Below are positions 33,025-42,711 of a DNA stretch of 64,000 nt, one piece after another (within the stretch, counting starts at the first letter, position 1; each line of letters starts with the position of its first letter). Origin of the DNA: Symsagittifera roscoffensis (taxonomy: Eukaryota; Xenacoelomorpha; Acoela; Convolutidae); contig NC_087070.1 in the NCBI RefSeq assembly GCF_963678635.1, positions 12,496,539 to 12,560,538 of the forward strand. The letters are read 5' to 3'. A program made the position numbers and the translations under genes. The notes below the pieces were generated by a model. The model saw only the letters and a program-made list of their open reading frames with translations, was not told the DNA's origin and searched no databases.

Positions 33025-34233
33025 TCAGTTTTCCTCCAGCTCGATTTCCCAACTCGGGTTCCAATCGACTCCCTCATCCAAGGTAGCAAATCCGAATTTT
33101 CGCATAAATAGATGTCTTTCGAGTCGTCGCACTTTCGATTCTAATGGTCTGTCGTCCCGATCTTTAAAATCTCTCAGTTGGTTTCTGTATTGTCTAAGTG
33201 CCTCCTTTAGAAGACCTCTACCTGTAAGGTTTTCAGATATTTCTTTGATTGAATGTTTTATCGGATCTCCGAATCGTTTGGGTTCTTTGTTTTTTGTTTG
33301 TCTCGAACTTCGTCTAATACCTGACTCTTCTGCACTTGATTCGTCCGAGAATCCTTGTGGTGGTTCGAAGTTTGTGTCCAGTTCCGAGCTTTGTTGAGGA
33401 TTTTCTCGAAGTTCATCCGCAACTCGCTGCACTCCTCTTTTTAACAATTGGTCCGCGTACTTCTCCCATTCAGACGGTGCCAAATTTCGATTGTGAAATG
33501 TGTCCACGATATCTTCAAGAGGAGTGTGAGAGTCAATGCCTTTCAGTTTCGGACGCTGTTTTGCTTTCGGCGTAGAACTTGACTGAATTTTGGTATCTAC
33601 TGTGTCTGATTCCGGCTTAGATGTTGCTTTCTCTTGCTCCGAGTTTGCTGCAGTCGCAGCTTGATTTGTCCCCTGTTGTTTCTTGCTTCGGCCTTTCTTT
33701 TCCTTTCCGCTCTTTTCCGGCTTGTTTGTGATATTTTCCTCTGTCTTTGGTTTTGGTCCCGCCAAATTGGGTTTTGCTCTTTTGACTGCAAGATTCAGGC
33801 CTCCCCCGGCTTCTGTGTCCTTTGAAGTGACTATTGTTTGGCTCCTCTGAAAGCGCTCTATTGGATTCATTGTATCAGCGATTTCCATTTCTCCTTGAAG
33901 TTCGTCCTCTGATCCCAGCTCCTCTAGTCGTTCTGGAGAGCTGACTCGCTTAAACTTTTTGGTAGGTTCTGACGATGGACTTTTACTCGTGGTTCGCTGG
34001 TTTTCTTGCGTCAGTACCGTTTTTGATTGAGCTATATCCGATTTCCTATAGATCGAACCGGCTGATGTCCTAATTGTTGAGTCCGTTTCTGAAACAATTT
34101 TCCTCTTTAGTGGTCTGGTTAAGGCTTGTCCGCTTTTCCGTAGAGGGTCCTTTCGAAGTATAGTCTTGGTTGGTGACTTGCATTGGTTTTCTATTTTGTC
34201 CTCTACAAATCCCTTCTCCCAAGAGTAGATCAT
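33025..34233 (-). CDS. Third ORF of the gypsy element, unknown basic/acidic protein
   Basis: 402 codons, starting with an ATG that overlaps the pol stop codon as ATGA, which suggests termination-reinitiation or a -1 shift. It sits where some gypsy elements carry env, but there is no signal peptide, no membrane segment and no furin site. The protein is highly charged, with a Lys-rich central stretch (KEKKGRSKKQQG at about residues 185-196). A C-terminal part has RRSSRQTKNKEPKRFGDP, a motif style found at the ends of gypsy polyproteins, and a helical domain after it. A similar, decayed ORF lies at the same place in the plus-strand gypsy element (53139-53840). Likely a nucleic-acid-binding accessory protein; function not known. 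Confidence 0.75.
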   Translation of the reverse strand: MIYSWEKGFVEDKIENQCKSPTKTILRKDPLRKSGQALTRPLKRKIVSETDSTIRTSAGSIYRKSDIAQSKTVLTQENQRTTSKSPSSEPTKKFKRVSSPERLEELGSEDELQGEMEIADTMNPIERFQRSQTIVTSKDTEAGGGLNLAVKRAKPNLAGPKPKTEENITNKPEKSGKEKKGRSKKQQGTNQAATAANSEQEKATSKPESDTVDTKIQSSSTPKAKQRPKLKGIDSHTPLEDIVDTFHNRNLAPSEWEKYADQLLKRGVQRVADELRENPQQSSELDTNFEPPQGFSDESSAEESGIRRSSRQTKNKEPKRFGDPIKHSIKEISENLTGRGLLKEALRQYRNQLRDFKDRDDRPLESKVRRLERHLFMRKFGFATLDEGVDWNPSWEIELEEN

Positions 34234-37200
34234 TTCCTTGAGAAGAGGAGATCGGGATTGAGTTGCCCTGTCTCGTCCACTAATTTCCGGATGTCATTTT
34301 TAGCCGCGTCCCTTCTTTCGTAGTTCCAGCGGGCGTTCGCTTCCAACAATTCCTTTAGGGCTTTGGCTCTTTCTTTGTCTCTGTCCGATGTTATCTGCTG
34401 CTTGTGCAGTGGGCTTGTATCCCTGCTCAGTTGTCCCTTGCGCACTATCTTTAGATTCTCTCTCGACTGATCAATTCTTCGTTTCATTTGAGAAGCAGTC
34501 AGTGCTGAGCGTTCCAAGTGTTGTTTGTCTAAAGAATCAGAATTATTTAAAAATTTATCCCTCACAATTTTAAATTCTGTTTTTGGTAGTCTGCCGAAAT
34601 GTGCTTGGAACGGAGATACTTGAACTGTTTTCAGCTTGTTCCACCGTAAGTCTCTCATTATAATGCTGAGGCATAATTTGATTGATTTATTATTTTCATC
34701 GAGCATCATCACTCCCAGTCTTCTTTTTATTGTTTGAATTGTACGTTCAACCAAACCACAACCTCTGTGATCCCCCACCGGACAGAATTTTTGCTCGATA
34801 TTGAGTTCCGAACAGAATTTTTTAAAAGTTTTTCCCTTAAATCCTGAAAATTGGTCCGATCGAATTGATTCAGGGACTCCATGTGTGTCGATATATGATC
34901 TCAAGAATATTACTGTGCTCTTTCCACTTGTGGATTTTGTAACCTTCACTGATGGAAATTTTGAGAATCGATCAATAGCTACTAAAAGATAGATTTTTTT
35001 TCCTTTTTGATTTTCTATAGGCCCCGCGTAGTCTAGTTGTACCTCCTGTCCCGGCTGCGTGAGCAGTGGCAATGGTTTTGACGAATTTTTCGAAATAAAG
35101 TATTTTACATTCTTACCATATCTGGTACAACTACGACACTCCTCTGCCAAATTCACGATGTCCTTATTCATGTGTGGCCACCACAGATATTGCGCTGCTC
35201 CCAACATAGCCTCCTGACCTGGGTGTCCTCGATGGATTCGTTTCAGGACAGCTTGTCGTAGTTGAACTGGTACTGCTAGCCGATTATTCACCAAGATGCA
35301 GTCGTCCTGAACTGCCATCTGTGACCACAACGGATTTGTATAGGGTCCCATCAATTCGAATCCTTGTTTATCCCCTCTCTCTACCACTCTCCTGAGGCGG
35401 TCCATCCACGTGTCTTCTGTGGTCAGTTCTGCTAGTAAGTTTTTGTCGAACAGTTTTGCGAGGTTGTCCAGGGTCTCCACTTGTTGCTGCTTTTGCAGTC
35501 CTGTTTTTCCTAGTCCCTTTGGCGGTTGAATTGAGCACACTTCCTCCTCACTCTCCGCCTCTTCTGTGGTTGTCAGGTCTACTTCTATTACATTCACCTC
35601 ACTGAGTTTTCGTTCCGTCGATACGCTCGGTTTTGGCGATGTTGAACTTGATTCGTGTTCCAAGTTGTCCCTGACTTCTTGGGTATGAGCCACCAGTTCT
35701 CGATTTTCCTGAACATTGTTTTCTCCGCCTATTAACTGCCAGAATGAGAGCAGTCTTTGATCCGCTACTCGTTGTTGTTCCGGTTCCAACGACCATTTTA
35801 CTCGTTGTGCATGACGTGTTTTGCTGTCGGAGCTGTCCCTATTTTTTCTGCCTCCTCGTATTATTTTTCTCGTGCGTTGGACTGTCTCTGTGATCTCCTC
35901 CTCCTCCGAGAGTTCGTTATTGGTGGAAAGTGATCGGTTCCACTTTGGGTCCATTATGCTTTCTTCGCGCTCCTCATTCCGCCATTCTTGTGGTGAGTTC
36001 GACCACCAGTCGTATGCTCTGTTTTTATTTTCTGACATCTCGATCCTTGAGTCTGTTTTTTCTATTTTGCTCGTTACTGGTCGTTTTTTGATTTTGTAAT
36101 TATTTAAGACTGACTGTTTAGTGGGTTGATTTGACGAAAAAGTGATTTGTTTCTGTTGAACTGTTGTGTTTAGCTGTTTTTGCAGTCGTGGAAACTGTTT
36201 TCTCTCGTTCCGGTCGAGCCTTGTTCGGTTTTGACCGTTTTGGTTGCTATAGCAACCATTACTTGATGACTGTTTCGTAACATTCCTTCTAGAACATTCT
36301 AGAACGTTTTCGTTCCGGTTGAGCGACCTTGAGTCTTTAAGCCTACTGTTCCAGCAGTCGAACGCTTCATGAAAAGAGTTTATTGTGGCTACTACATACT
36401 TTTCGTCTAATTCTGATTCGGGCCAGGGATCATTGAAAGGATCACGCGATAAATAATCAACTATGCCCATGTCCCTCCCCGGAATGTGAACTATATTGAA
36501 CTGATATGGCAGTAACCGGTCAACCCACCGGGTTAAACGTGATTGGTAGGTCTTGTTCGATTGATTAACATCCAATGCTGTTGTAAGCGCTTTGTGGTCA
36601 GTTGCGATGGTAAATGGTTTCCCCAGAAGGTAGTGTTTATATCTATCTACTGCCCAAACAACTGCCAATAATTCCAACTCATTTGTTGAATATTTTTTTT
36701 CTTGGGCATTTAAGTATCGGGATGCGAACGAAATTGGGGCCCACAACCCTTCATTATTTTGTTGTTCTAAAGTAGCCCCTAGCCCATCATGGCTAGCATC
36801 GCATTTAACTCGTGTTTCATGATTTGCATCGTAATAATGCACTTTCGTAATATTTGCCACAGCTCCTTTTATAGCATTAAATGCTACTGTGTGAACATCC
36901 CCCCACTCGAATTTTTTCACCGGGAGTTTCATGTTTTTTAACTTTTTCTTTTGATTTTCTTCTTTAAGAAGTGGTCTTAATTTTTCAGTCAGACTGGCTA
37001 CGTTAGGTATAAATTTAGCTAAGTGATTTATGCTTCCTAGAAATGACCTTAGTTGTTTTAGGGATTTCGGCTGGTTCAAGTTTACTACGGCTTCCGTTTT
37101 AGTGATTTTCGGTCTAACCCCTTCTTCTGAGAGATGGTGACCCAACCAATTCACTTCTTGTTTAAAAAATTCACGTTTTGAGAGTTTCAGTGCCAAGTTT

Positions 37201-37919
37201 TCCGCATCCAATTTCTTTAGTACTGCTTCTACTAAGTTTGCATGTTCGATTTCACTTCCCTTTGACACAATAAGTATGTCATCCAGAAAACAGAACGTGT
37301 TTTTAGCGTGATTGATGGTTCTATCCATAGCTTTTTGAAATTCAGCTGGCATATCTGCTAGACCGTAGAACCCTGTCAAGAATCTGTAAGTTCCAGTTGC
37401 TTTTCCACCCACAATGTTAAAATTGCATTGTCTAGCTGTATCAGCAGCCAATTTTAGTTGACTGTACGCATATTTCAAATCTAACACCGAAAAATATAGC
37501 GTACCCTTTTTGTTTTCAGTTACAATCTGGCTTACCCTATCAATAAGTTCATCTACATTCGGCATTTGGTATTTGCTTTTGAACATTTGTCTATTGATTG
37601 GTTTTGCATCCATTGCCAATTTTATTGAGTCGTCCTTCTTTACTGTTATCACAATCGGGGCGATAAAACAATCACTTGTACATTTATCAAGTTTTGTTAT
37701 ATGACCTTCTGTCAATAACTTCTCGATTTCTTTTTCGACTTTATCTTGTATGTGAATTGGGATTCTTCTCCCCTTTTCTTGAATCGGACATAGTGGGTAT
37801 TTGAATTTTGAACTGGCAATGTGATTTTTTGAAATGCCTTGCCTTTCAAATAAGTTTTTTAAATTTAGTGAAAAATTTTTCTTTCCAACCTTCTGACTGC
37901 TCGCACATGAGCACGTCAA
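34230..37919 (-). CDS. pol: Gypsy Pol: reverse transcriptase, RNase H, integrase
   Basis: 1229 codons. RT comes first: [21 protein letters not shown] (shortened motif), LYFSVLDLKYAYSQLKL with the first catalytic Asp, FLTGFYGLADMPAEFQ, and the catalytic box FCFLDDILIV. RNase H follows with VKCDASHDGLGATLEQ and ATDHKALTT. After a long charged spacer comes integrase, with the zinc-binding HRGHPG...CRSCTRYG and the catalytic triad in VQLDYAG, IRSDQFSGF and GLVERTIQTIKRR. The frame is +1 relative to the protease ORF. The overlap at 37,846-37,919 contains TTTAAAAAAC, where a shift in the A6 run would join them. No inactivating change was noticed, so the enzyme may be active. No chromodomain seen. 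Confidence 0.93.
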   Translation of the reverse strand: MTCSCASSQKVGKKNFSLNLKNLFERQGISKNHIASSKFKYPLCPIQEKGRRIPIHIQDKVEKEIEKLLTEGHITKLDKCTSDCFIAPIVITVKKDDSIKLAMDAKPINRQMFKSKYQMPNVDELIDRVSQIVTENKKGTLYFSVLDLKYAYSQLKLAADTARQCNFNIVGGKATGTYRFLTGFYGLADMPAEFQKAMDRTINHAKNTFCFLDDILIVSKGSEIEHANLVEAVLKKLDAENLALKLSKREFFKQEVNWLGHHLSEEGVRPKITKTEAVVNLNQPKSLKQLRSFLGSINHLAKFIPNVASLTEKLRPLLKEENQKKKLKNMKLPVKKFEWGDVHTVAFNAIKGAVANITKVHYYDANHETRVKCDASHDGLGATLEQQNNEGLWAPISFASRYLNAQEKKYSTNELELLAVVWAVDRYKHYLLGKPFTIATDHKALTTALDVNQSNKTYQSRLTRWVDRLLPYQFNIVHIPGRDMGIVDYLSRDPFNDPWPESELDEKYVVATINSFHEAFDCWNSRLKDSRSLNRNENVLECSRRNVTKQSSSNGCYSNQNGQNRTRLDRNERKQFPRLQKQLNTTVQQKQITFSSNQPTKQSVLNNYKIKKRPVTSKIEKTDSRIEMSENKNRAYDWWSNSPQEWRNEEREESIMDPKWNRSLSTNNELSEEEEITETVQRTRKIIRGGRKNRDSSDSKTRHAQRVKWSLEPEQQRVADQRLLSFWQLIGGENNVQENRELVAHTQEVRDNLEHESSSTSPKPSVSTERKLSEVNVIEVDLTTTEEAESEEEVCSIQPPKGLGKTGLQKQQQVETLDNLAKLFDKNLLAELTTEDTWMDRLRRVVERGDKQGFELMGPYTNPLWSQMAVQDDCILVNNRLAVPVQLRQAVLKRIHRGHPGQEAMLGAAQYLWWPHMNKDIVNLAEECRSCTRYGKNVKYFISKNSSKPLPLLTQPGQEVQLDYAGPIENQKGKKIYLLVAIDRFSKFPSVKVTKSTSGKSTVIFLRSYIDTHGVPESIRSDQFSGFKGKTFKKFCSELNIEQKFCPVGDHRGCGLVERTIQTIKRRLGVMMLDENNKSIKLCLSIIMRDLRWNKLKTVQVSPFQAHFGRLPKTEFKIVRDKFLNNSDSLDKQHLERSALTASQMKRRIDQSRENLKIVRKGQLSRDTSPLHKQQITSDRDKERAKALKELLEANARWNYERRDAAKNDIRKLVDETGQLNPDLLFSRK

Positions 37920-38826
37920 ACCTGGTGAGTTCTTTTGGCGCCGGTCTTTGTGTAGTCACTATTCCCACTTGTCCTTGCAGATCTAATCCCATGATGCATC
38001 TAGTTTTTCGTTCTGATACCAGAAAGGTTGCGCCCTTTACCTCCCAGCCCGCTGACCTCAGATTGGTTTTCAGGGCTCCCAGGATACTGATCGGTTGTTT
38101 GTTGTAATCCACGAATTTGGTTTGTAAGTTCAATTTGTCGGACGGTATGAATCTCACTTTGTTTGATTTTTCCATGATTTCCTTTGTCGTGGCCCAGTTA
38201 AGAAATGAAACAGGACTTCCAGTGTCCACTGTTAATTGAATTATCTGGTTATCTATTCGTACCATGGCTTTTAGTGATTTTACGCGATTCAATGTTGGAT
38301 CGCGAATAGAATCTATTTTCTGAACTCGTATCACTTTTCCGTTTGTTTTGTTTCTCATTTCGTTGATTCGATCTTTCACATATTTTGAAACTCGCTCATT
38401 TTCCGGTTGGTAGGTTTGTATTGACATAACTTCAAATTCACTACATGACCACACACCTTCACTGATCTGGTCGCATTCCTCTACCGATCCTTCCGAATCT
38501 TTCGCAACTTCACTTACTTGTTGGGATCTGCACATTTTGGCGAAGTGATTTGGTTTACCACAGTGTTTACAATTCTTCCCCATCGCTGGACAATTTTTTA
38601 GATGTCCCTGTTCAAACGTCCTTCCACATCTATTACATGGTTTTGTTTTCGTGTTTTGAGTTTTGTTATTATTCTGTCTGTTATTTGTTTCTCTTCTATT
38701 TGGAGTTTTGGTTTTCCCCCCCAAATTTCGAACTGCCAGTACAGGTTCCTGTTTTATTCTCACACCCGATGTGTAATTGCTACTTGATCCTCCTGTAGCC
38801 GCAGCATTAGTCTTTTGAAATGCCAT
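37846..38826 (-). CDS. Gypsy nucleocapsid zinc knuckles and aspartic protease
   Basis: 326 codons. Two CCHC-like knuckles lie at about residues 42-71 (CNRCGRTFEQGHLKNC and CKHCGKPNHFAKMC). A retroviral-type aspartic protease follows with LTVDTGSPVSFLNW near residue 200 and IMGLDLQGQVGI near residue 275. The ORF is in the -1 frame relative to gag; the ATG at 38826 lies 27 nt after the gag stop, but the frame is open upstream to the gag end (CTAAAAAGG), so a -1 frameshift could fuse them. It ends inside the start of pol. Role: RNA packaging and polyprotein cleavage in the virus-like particle. Confidence 0.88.
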   Translation of the reverse strand: MAFQKTNAAATGGSSSNYTSGVRIKQEPVLAVRNLGGKTKTPNRRETNNRQNNNKTQNTKTKPCNRCGRTFEQGHLKNCPAMGKNCKHCGKPNHFAKMCRSQQVSEVAKDSEGSVEECDQISEGVWSCSEFEVMSIQTYQPENERVSKYVKDRINEMRNKTNGKVIRVQKIDSIRDPTLNRVKSLKAMVRIDNQIIQLTVDTGSPVSFLNWATTKEIMEKSNKVRFIPSDKLNLQTKFVDYNKQPISILGALKTNLRSAGWEVKGATFLVSERKTRCIMGLDLQGQVGIVTTQRPAPKELTRFDVLMCEQSEGWKEKFFTKFKKLI

Positions 38827-38852
38827 TGTGGCTAACTTGCTATGTTCGTTTT

Positions 38853-39584
38853 TTATATCCTTTTTAGAACTTCCTCTGGATTCGGAGTTTCGAATGTCAA
38901 CGTGTCCTGCAATGTCATGTTTTTCATTTTCGAAATGAACAAGTCTCGCACTATTTCATTTTCCAATGTCCCCAGTTCTGAACGAGCAGCTTGAGCAGTT
39001 AATGCTGCGTGGAATGATTCTAGAGATTCTCCAGATTCTTGCATTCTCGTAAATAACTTGTATCTTTCGTATGTTACACATTTTACCTTTTGAAATGAGA
39101 CTTCTGCCAACTCTGTTATTTCTCTGAACGTCATTTTCGATATTTCTGCGTGCGGATTCTTTTGTAGGAATCTCTTCTTTCCCTCTGTGCCCAAAGATAG
39201 AAATAATCGTGACACCAGTTTCTTTTGTACTTCGTTGTAGAAGACATTGTGTCCGACTCGTGGGCCTCTTGTTTTTCTTTCTTCGTTCTCCAATACTACT
39301 CTGTCTCTTGCTAATTTATCTCTAAGGATCCTAGCGTTTCTCGCATCTTCGTTCTCCCCTTCCCTGGGCGTTTCCGGGCGTGGTGGTGGTTCCTCTAATA
39401 TGTCTTTTGGTTCTTCCAAAATAATCTCTGGGTTCACATTTTCTTTGACCGTAACCGCCATGAGAAATTGTTCGAACCAAATTTTGAATTGCCACGGAGG
39501 GTCTAGATTCGCTGATGCCCAAAATACCGGAATTCCCATATCCGTTCTGTTGTCTTGAGCTGCGAATCCTGCTGGCTGCGCCAT
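38853..39584 (-). CDS. gag: Gypsy Gag (capsid region)
   Basis: 243 codons. The ATG at 39584 is the last base of the LTR plus TG of the primer-binding site TGGCGCAGCC, so there is no untranslated leader between LTR and gag. It begins MAQPAGFAAQ and then FWASANLDPPWQFKIWFEQF, typical of the gypsy (Mag/CsRn1-like) capsid N-terminus. Helical capsid sequence continues, with ARSELGTLENEIVRDLFISKM near the C-terminus (retrotransposon gag major-homology-like area). Zinc knuckles are in the next frame. Confidence 0.85.
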   Translation of the reverse strand: MAQPAGFAAQDNRTDMGIPVFWASANLDPPWQFKIWFEQFLMAVTVKENVNPEIILEEPKDILEEPPPRPETPREGENEDARNARILRDKLARDRVVLENEERKTRGPRVGHNVFYNEVQKKLVSRLFLSLGTEGKKRFLQKNPHAEISKMTFREITELAEVSFQKVKCVTYERYKLFTRMQESGESLESFHAALTAQAARSELGTLENEIVRDLFISKMKNMTLQDTLTFETPNPEEVLKRI

Positions 39585-39840
39585 GTGATATGCGTTGCGA
39601 TATCAATTGAAAACAAGTTGTAATTCAATACTGTATTCTGAATATTGAATTTAGATTTTTTCTTTTCTTGGTTTCTTATGTACTGAGAGATAGATCATTG
39701 TTAAGTACTCTGATCTCTCGCTTAATCTCAGTGTCAACACTTACGTATGACCTTGAGAATACCATAAAATAATGATTGAGCACCAGAGGTTAGATGTACA
39801 TACGTATAAAAAATACTGCTACTGCAGTAGCGGTATGACA
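39584..39840 (-). repeat. 5' LTR of the minus-strand gypsy element
   Basis: 257 bp, TGTCATACCGC to ATATCACA on the minus strand. It is the expected promoter of the element. Directly followed by TGGCGCAGCC (primer-binding site of the gypsy type). Confidence 0.9.
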
Positions 39841-40400
39841 AAAAGGGTTCAACTCGCACAGCTAAATGAAAAAGCTACAGATCAATCGATCTATGTTTTT
39901 TGCGCCGGTCGAAACATAAGCGTTTTTGGTCGCGCTGGTCGAACTATACAGTCGGAAACTGCCTGGAATAGACATCTTGTGTAGTGTCAGTCGAAGCATA
40001 TCGAGCCTGTGTCGAGTCGGTCGAAACATCGATTGCAAACTTCGACCCGGGTAGCGCAAAGTCGCGCAAAACATTGTGGTTGTGCAAGTCGCAACATTAT
40101 AATTATGAGATGCCCAAAGTCCCAATATGTTTTTTTTTCGGTCGAGCAAATTCGCAACGTTCCCTTTTTTGAGCCGCATTGGACGCAACATACCTTTTTT
40201 GGGTCGTGCAAAGTCGCGCAAGTTGCTTCAGTCGCGCAAAGTTGCAGTGTATCCGTTTTCAGTCGCAATGGTCGCAACATACCTTTTTGAGGCGCAAAGC
40301 TGCAAAACATCTTTTTTGGGTCGCGCAAAGTCACGCAAATTCTTTTAGTCGCGCAAAGTCGCAAAATACCCATTTTAAGTCGCAATTGTTGAAGGAAACT
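39841..40400. repeat. TCGCGCAAAG-type satellite array
   Basis: Degenerate tandem units such as GGTCGCGCAAAGTCGCAA, with the interval varying from about 17 to 60 bp. Several overlapping frames stay open here on both strands because of the repeat composition; I do not regard them as genes. The gypsy element abuts the array. Confidence 0.65.
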
Positions 40401-40602
40401 TCGTAAATGCATCAATTCTTACAAAAACCGAATGACTAGAAGTATACAATTGCCGCATACATTGTGAAAATAGCAGACCTATGTAAAAAAAAAGGTTCTG
40501 TAATCAGGAAATGTCTCTAAAGTGAAAGCAGGCTCAGCCAGGCATATTCAGGCCATCATATTTATTCAGGAAAGTTAGAGCATATAGTTAGTTACCGAGA
40601 TA

Positions 40603-40897
40603 ACCCAGAATAATAACTACTTAAAACTAGTGATTCAATTGGATATTGCAAATCATCCTATATCTATTCAACAGCTCCGTTCTTGATTTCATCAATATCA
40701 GAAATGACATGAAAATAAGACGAAATTGTGGAATTGATACTTTTTCCAATGTTTAAAGGAACAGTCTTTGACATGCATGACTACTCCTCATTTTCTACTA
40801 GCATCAATTTCCCAAAGCTGTCAAATTTTCCTCACAAACTAATTTGAAAGTTGAGAGAAACTGAAGGCCATGTCACTCTTGAGTAGTTATTCTGGGT
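40603..40897. mobile_element. TA-flanked MITE (mariner-like)
   Basis: Terminal inverted repeats ACCCAGAATAATAACTACT (left) and AGTAGTTATTCTGGGT (right) face each other, each flanked by TA. The length is 295 bp with no coding capacity. TA duplication and size suit a Tc1/mariner-type MITE. Confidence 0.65.
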
Positions 40898-41171
40898 TAT
40901 TTAATTAAAAAATTAAATATCTTCTGCACTTTTTCTTGTACAAATGTTTTCTCCTCGATTTGTATAACAGACTGAAAAAATAAGAGTGGTTAGATAATAA
41001 CCTTAAAATTGCGTTTTTGTTTATTTTTGGAAATGTTTTGATATGCATGATCACACTATTGTTCCGATGAATTTAAAATGTTAAGAATTTTGTCTGATTT
41101 GTTACTGATCTTTTGAAAATTCTTGAGTTTACAGTTATCAGCTTGTTAATGTGAAGAACTAAACACCAAAC

Positions 41172-41560
41172 CAGTGGCTTGCGCTGAATTTTTTTTTGGG
41201 GGGTTTCGAAAAATTGTGAAAATTTTGCCGACCTTTTTTTAGGTTGACCACTTTGATTTTCCCAGCTCTCCCAAAATAGTATGAGGACCCTTTTAAAAGT
41301 TAAAAAATTTCTGCGTCGCAGGCAAATTTTTCAAAAAACAGGCAAGAAAAGGCGTTTTTAGGCTTTTTTGAAAAATTTTGACAAAAGTTTCCGTTTTTTT
41401 TGGCGCGTTCCTCCCTCAAAATTTTTCATATTGGCGCCGTTAGAAAAATTTTTAGGTTAATCAGTGAAAAATGGTTGTCATAAAATTATACCCCTCTGAA
41501 AAAATTTGGCAACCAGAATTGAGAAAAGGGGCCGTCGCCACCCCCCCCCCCTGGGCACCC
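41172..41560. repeat. Diverged copy of the hAT-type MITE
   Basis: The interior shares blocks with the element at 59564-60004: AATTTTGCCGACCTTTTTTTAGGT-like (shortened), AGCTCTCCCAAA and TTTCTGCGTCGCAGGCAA, followed by a C-run. Ends are worn and no target duplication was found. Confidence 0.5.
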
Positions 41561-41687
41561 TTCTGCATCAGACTAAATACCAATCAATCGAGTCAGTTCA
41601 AGTGTACCTGAAGAGTCAGTTTCTCGCTCTCTTTTCTTCAAATGAAACAATATGCAAAGATATGCTTTTTCTTGCTGATCATACAAA

Positions 41688-42153
41688 CATAATGGAATAT
41701 TTGTGCTCGGGGTGATATTTTTTTTCTTCAGACAAATTTCGACTTTTCAACTAACCATTTTGACAGAGCTTCTTATATCATTCAAAAAGTACTGTTGTCC
41801 TTAGCCTAAAATTGAAAAGATGTTTCACCTGTGATTATTTTTGTAAATTTATGGGGGTTTAGAGATTGCCATTTTGGCTAATTTGGGACAATTAACGCGC
41901 GATATCTTTCGCGCTCTTAACGCGTAAGCGGAGATTTAATCCGTCTCAGAAATTGTTCCAAATTGGTTAAAAAAAGCTTATTTGCCGAATTGTTTGTTAT
42001 TGGGAGCGAAATCTATCACTTTTGCACGAGCAGATTTGTTTTCTTTCATTTTTTTATTACATTTAATTTTTATTTTTTTCATGTTGTTACAGCTCAATAG
42101 ACCTTAAAGGGTAGTCGGAACATTCAGGGCTAGTCATTCAGGGTAGTCGGAAC
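41688..42153 (+). repeat. Helentron-like (HINE-type) short repeat, copy 2
   Basis: Contains the family core GGACAATTAACGCGCGATAT and AACGCGTAAGCGGAG. It ends with AGTCGGAAC at 42113-42121, which is repeated at 42145-42153. The 5' GTTCCGACT is not present. Confidence 0.6.
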
Positions 42154-42235
42154 ATTCAGGAACAGTTCTAGTCATCATAGTATCTTAAGCCAAGTGGGTG
42201 GAAAGCAGAAGCAAAGTTTATGGTAACGTCTTATT

Positions 42236-42711
42236 GTTCCGACTTTCGATACGAAAGCAACAGAATGTTTGTGCTCGGTTTGGGTTTTTTCCTGCAGAAA
42301 GGTATTGTTGTCTTGAGCTTAAATTTTAAAAGTTATTTCACCTGTGATCATTTTTCGGAAAGTTATGGGGGTTTAAAGATTGCCATTTTGGCCAATTTGG
42401 GACAATTAACGCGCGATATATTTGGCGCTATTAACGCGTGAGCGGAGAGTTAATCCGTCTTAAAATTGTTCCAAATTAGTTGAAAGAAGCTTACTTGCCA
42501 TAATTGATTTGTTACAAGGAGCAAAATCTATCCTTTTAGACTTTGTATGGCGGGTGGGGGGATGATTTTCACAAAAAAAATCAAATTTTAGTTTAAAAAA
42601 TTGCATTTCATTTTTTCTTACATTTCATTTTTTCATGTTATCACTGCTCCATAAAACCTTAAAAGACAGTCGGAACCTTCAGGGCTTCGCCCTGATACGA
42701 GTAGTCTTGTT
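42236..42711 (+). repeat. Helentron-like (HINE-type) short repeat, copy 3
   Basis: 5' GTTCCGACT (42236-42244) pairs with 3' AGTCGGAAC (42668-42676). The latter is followed at once by the hairpin CAGGGC-TTC-GCCCTG (42680-42694) and a short tail ending near CTTGTTCTAG. Paired subterminal repeats with a stem-loop just after the 3' one are typical of Helentron-associated elements. Confidence 0.65.

Larger units (their letters stand above)
32641..39840 (-). mobile_element. Ty3/gypsy LTR retrotransposon, nearly intact
   Basis: A 7.2-kb minus-strand element with two 257-bp LTRs that differ at about three positions, so insertion was recent. Order 5' to 3': LTR, primer-binding site TGGCGCAGCC directly at the LTR border, gag, protease, RT-RNase H-integrase, a third ORF, a G-rich polypurine tract and LTR. 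All ORFs are open. Flanks are A-rich (AAAAG left, AAAAA right), so a target duplication is not clear. Confidence 0.9.

Noticed and set aside
33025..34233. Envelope gene in the gypsy element
   Set aside because: Position fits, but there is no signal peptide, hydrophobic fusion segment or transmembrane helix.
40009..40415. Overlapping open frames on both strands
   Set aside because: They lie in the TCGCGC array; open in many frames because the repeat lacks stop codons, with no domain and low-complexity composition.
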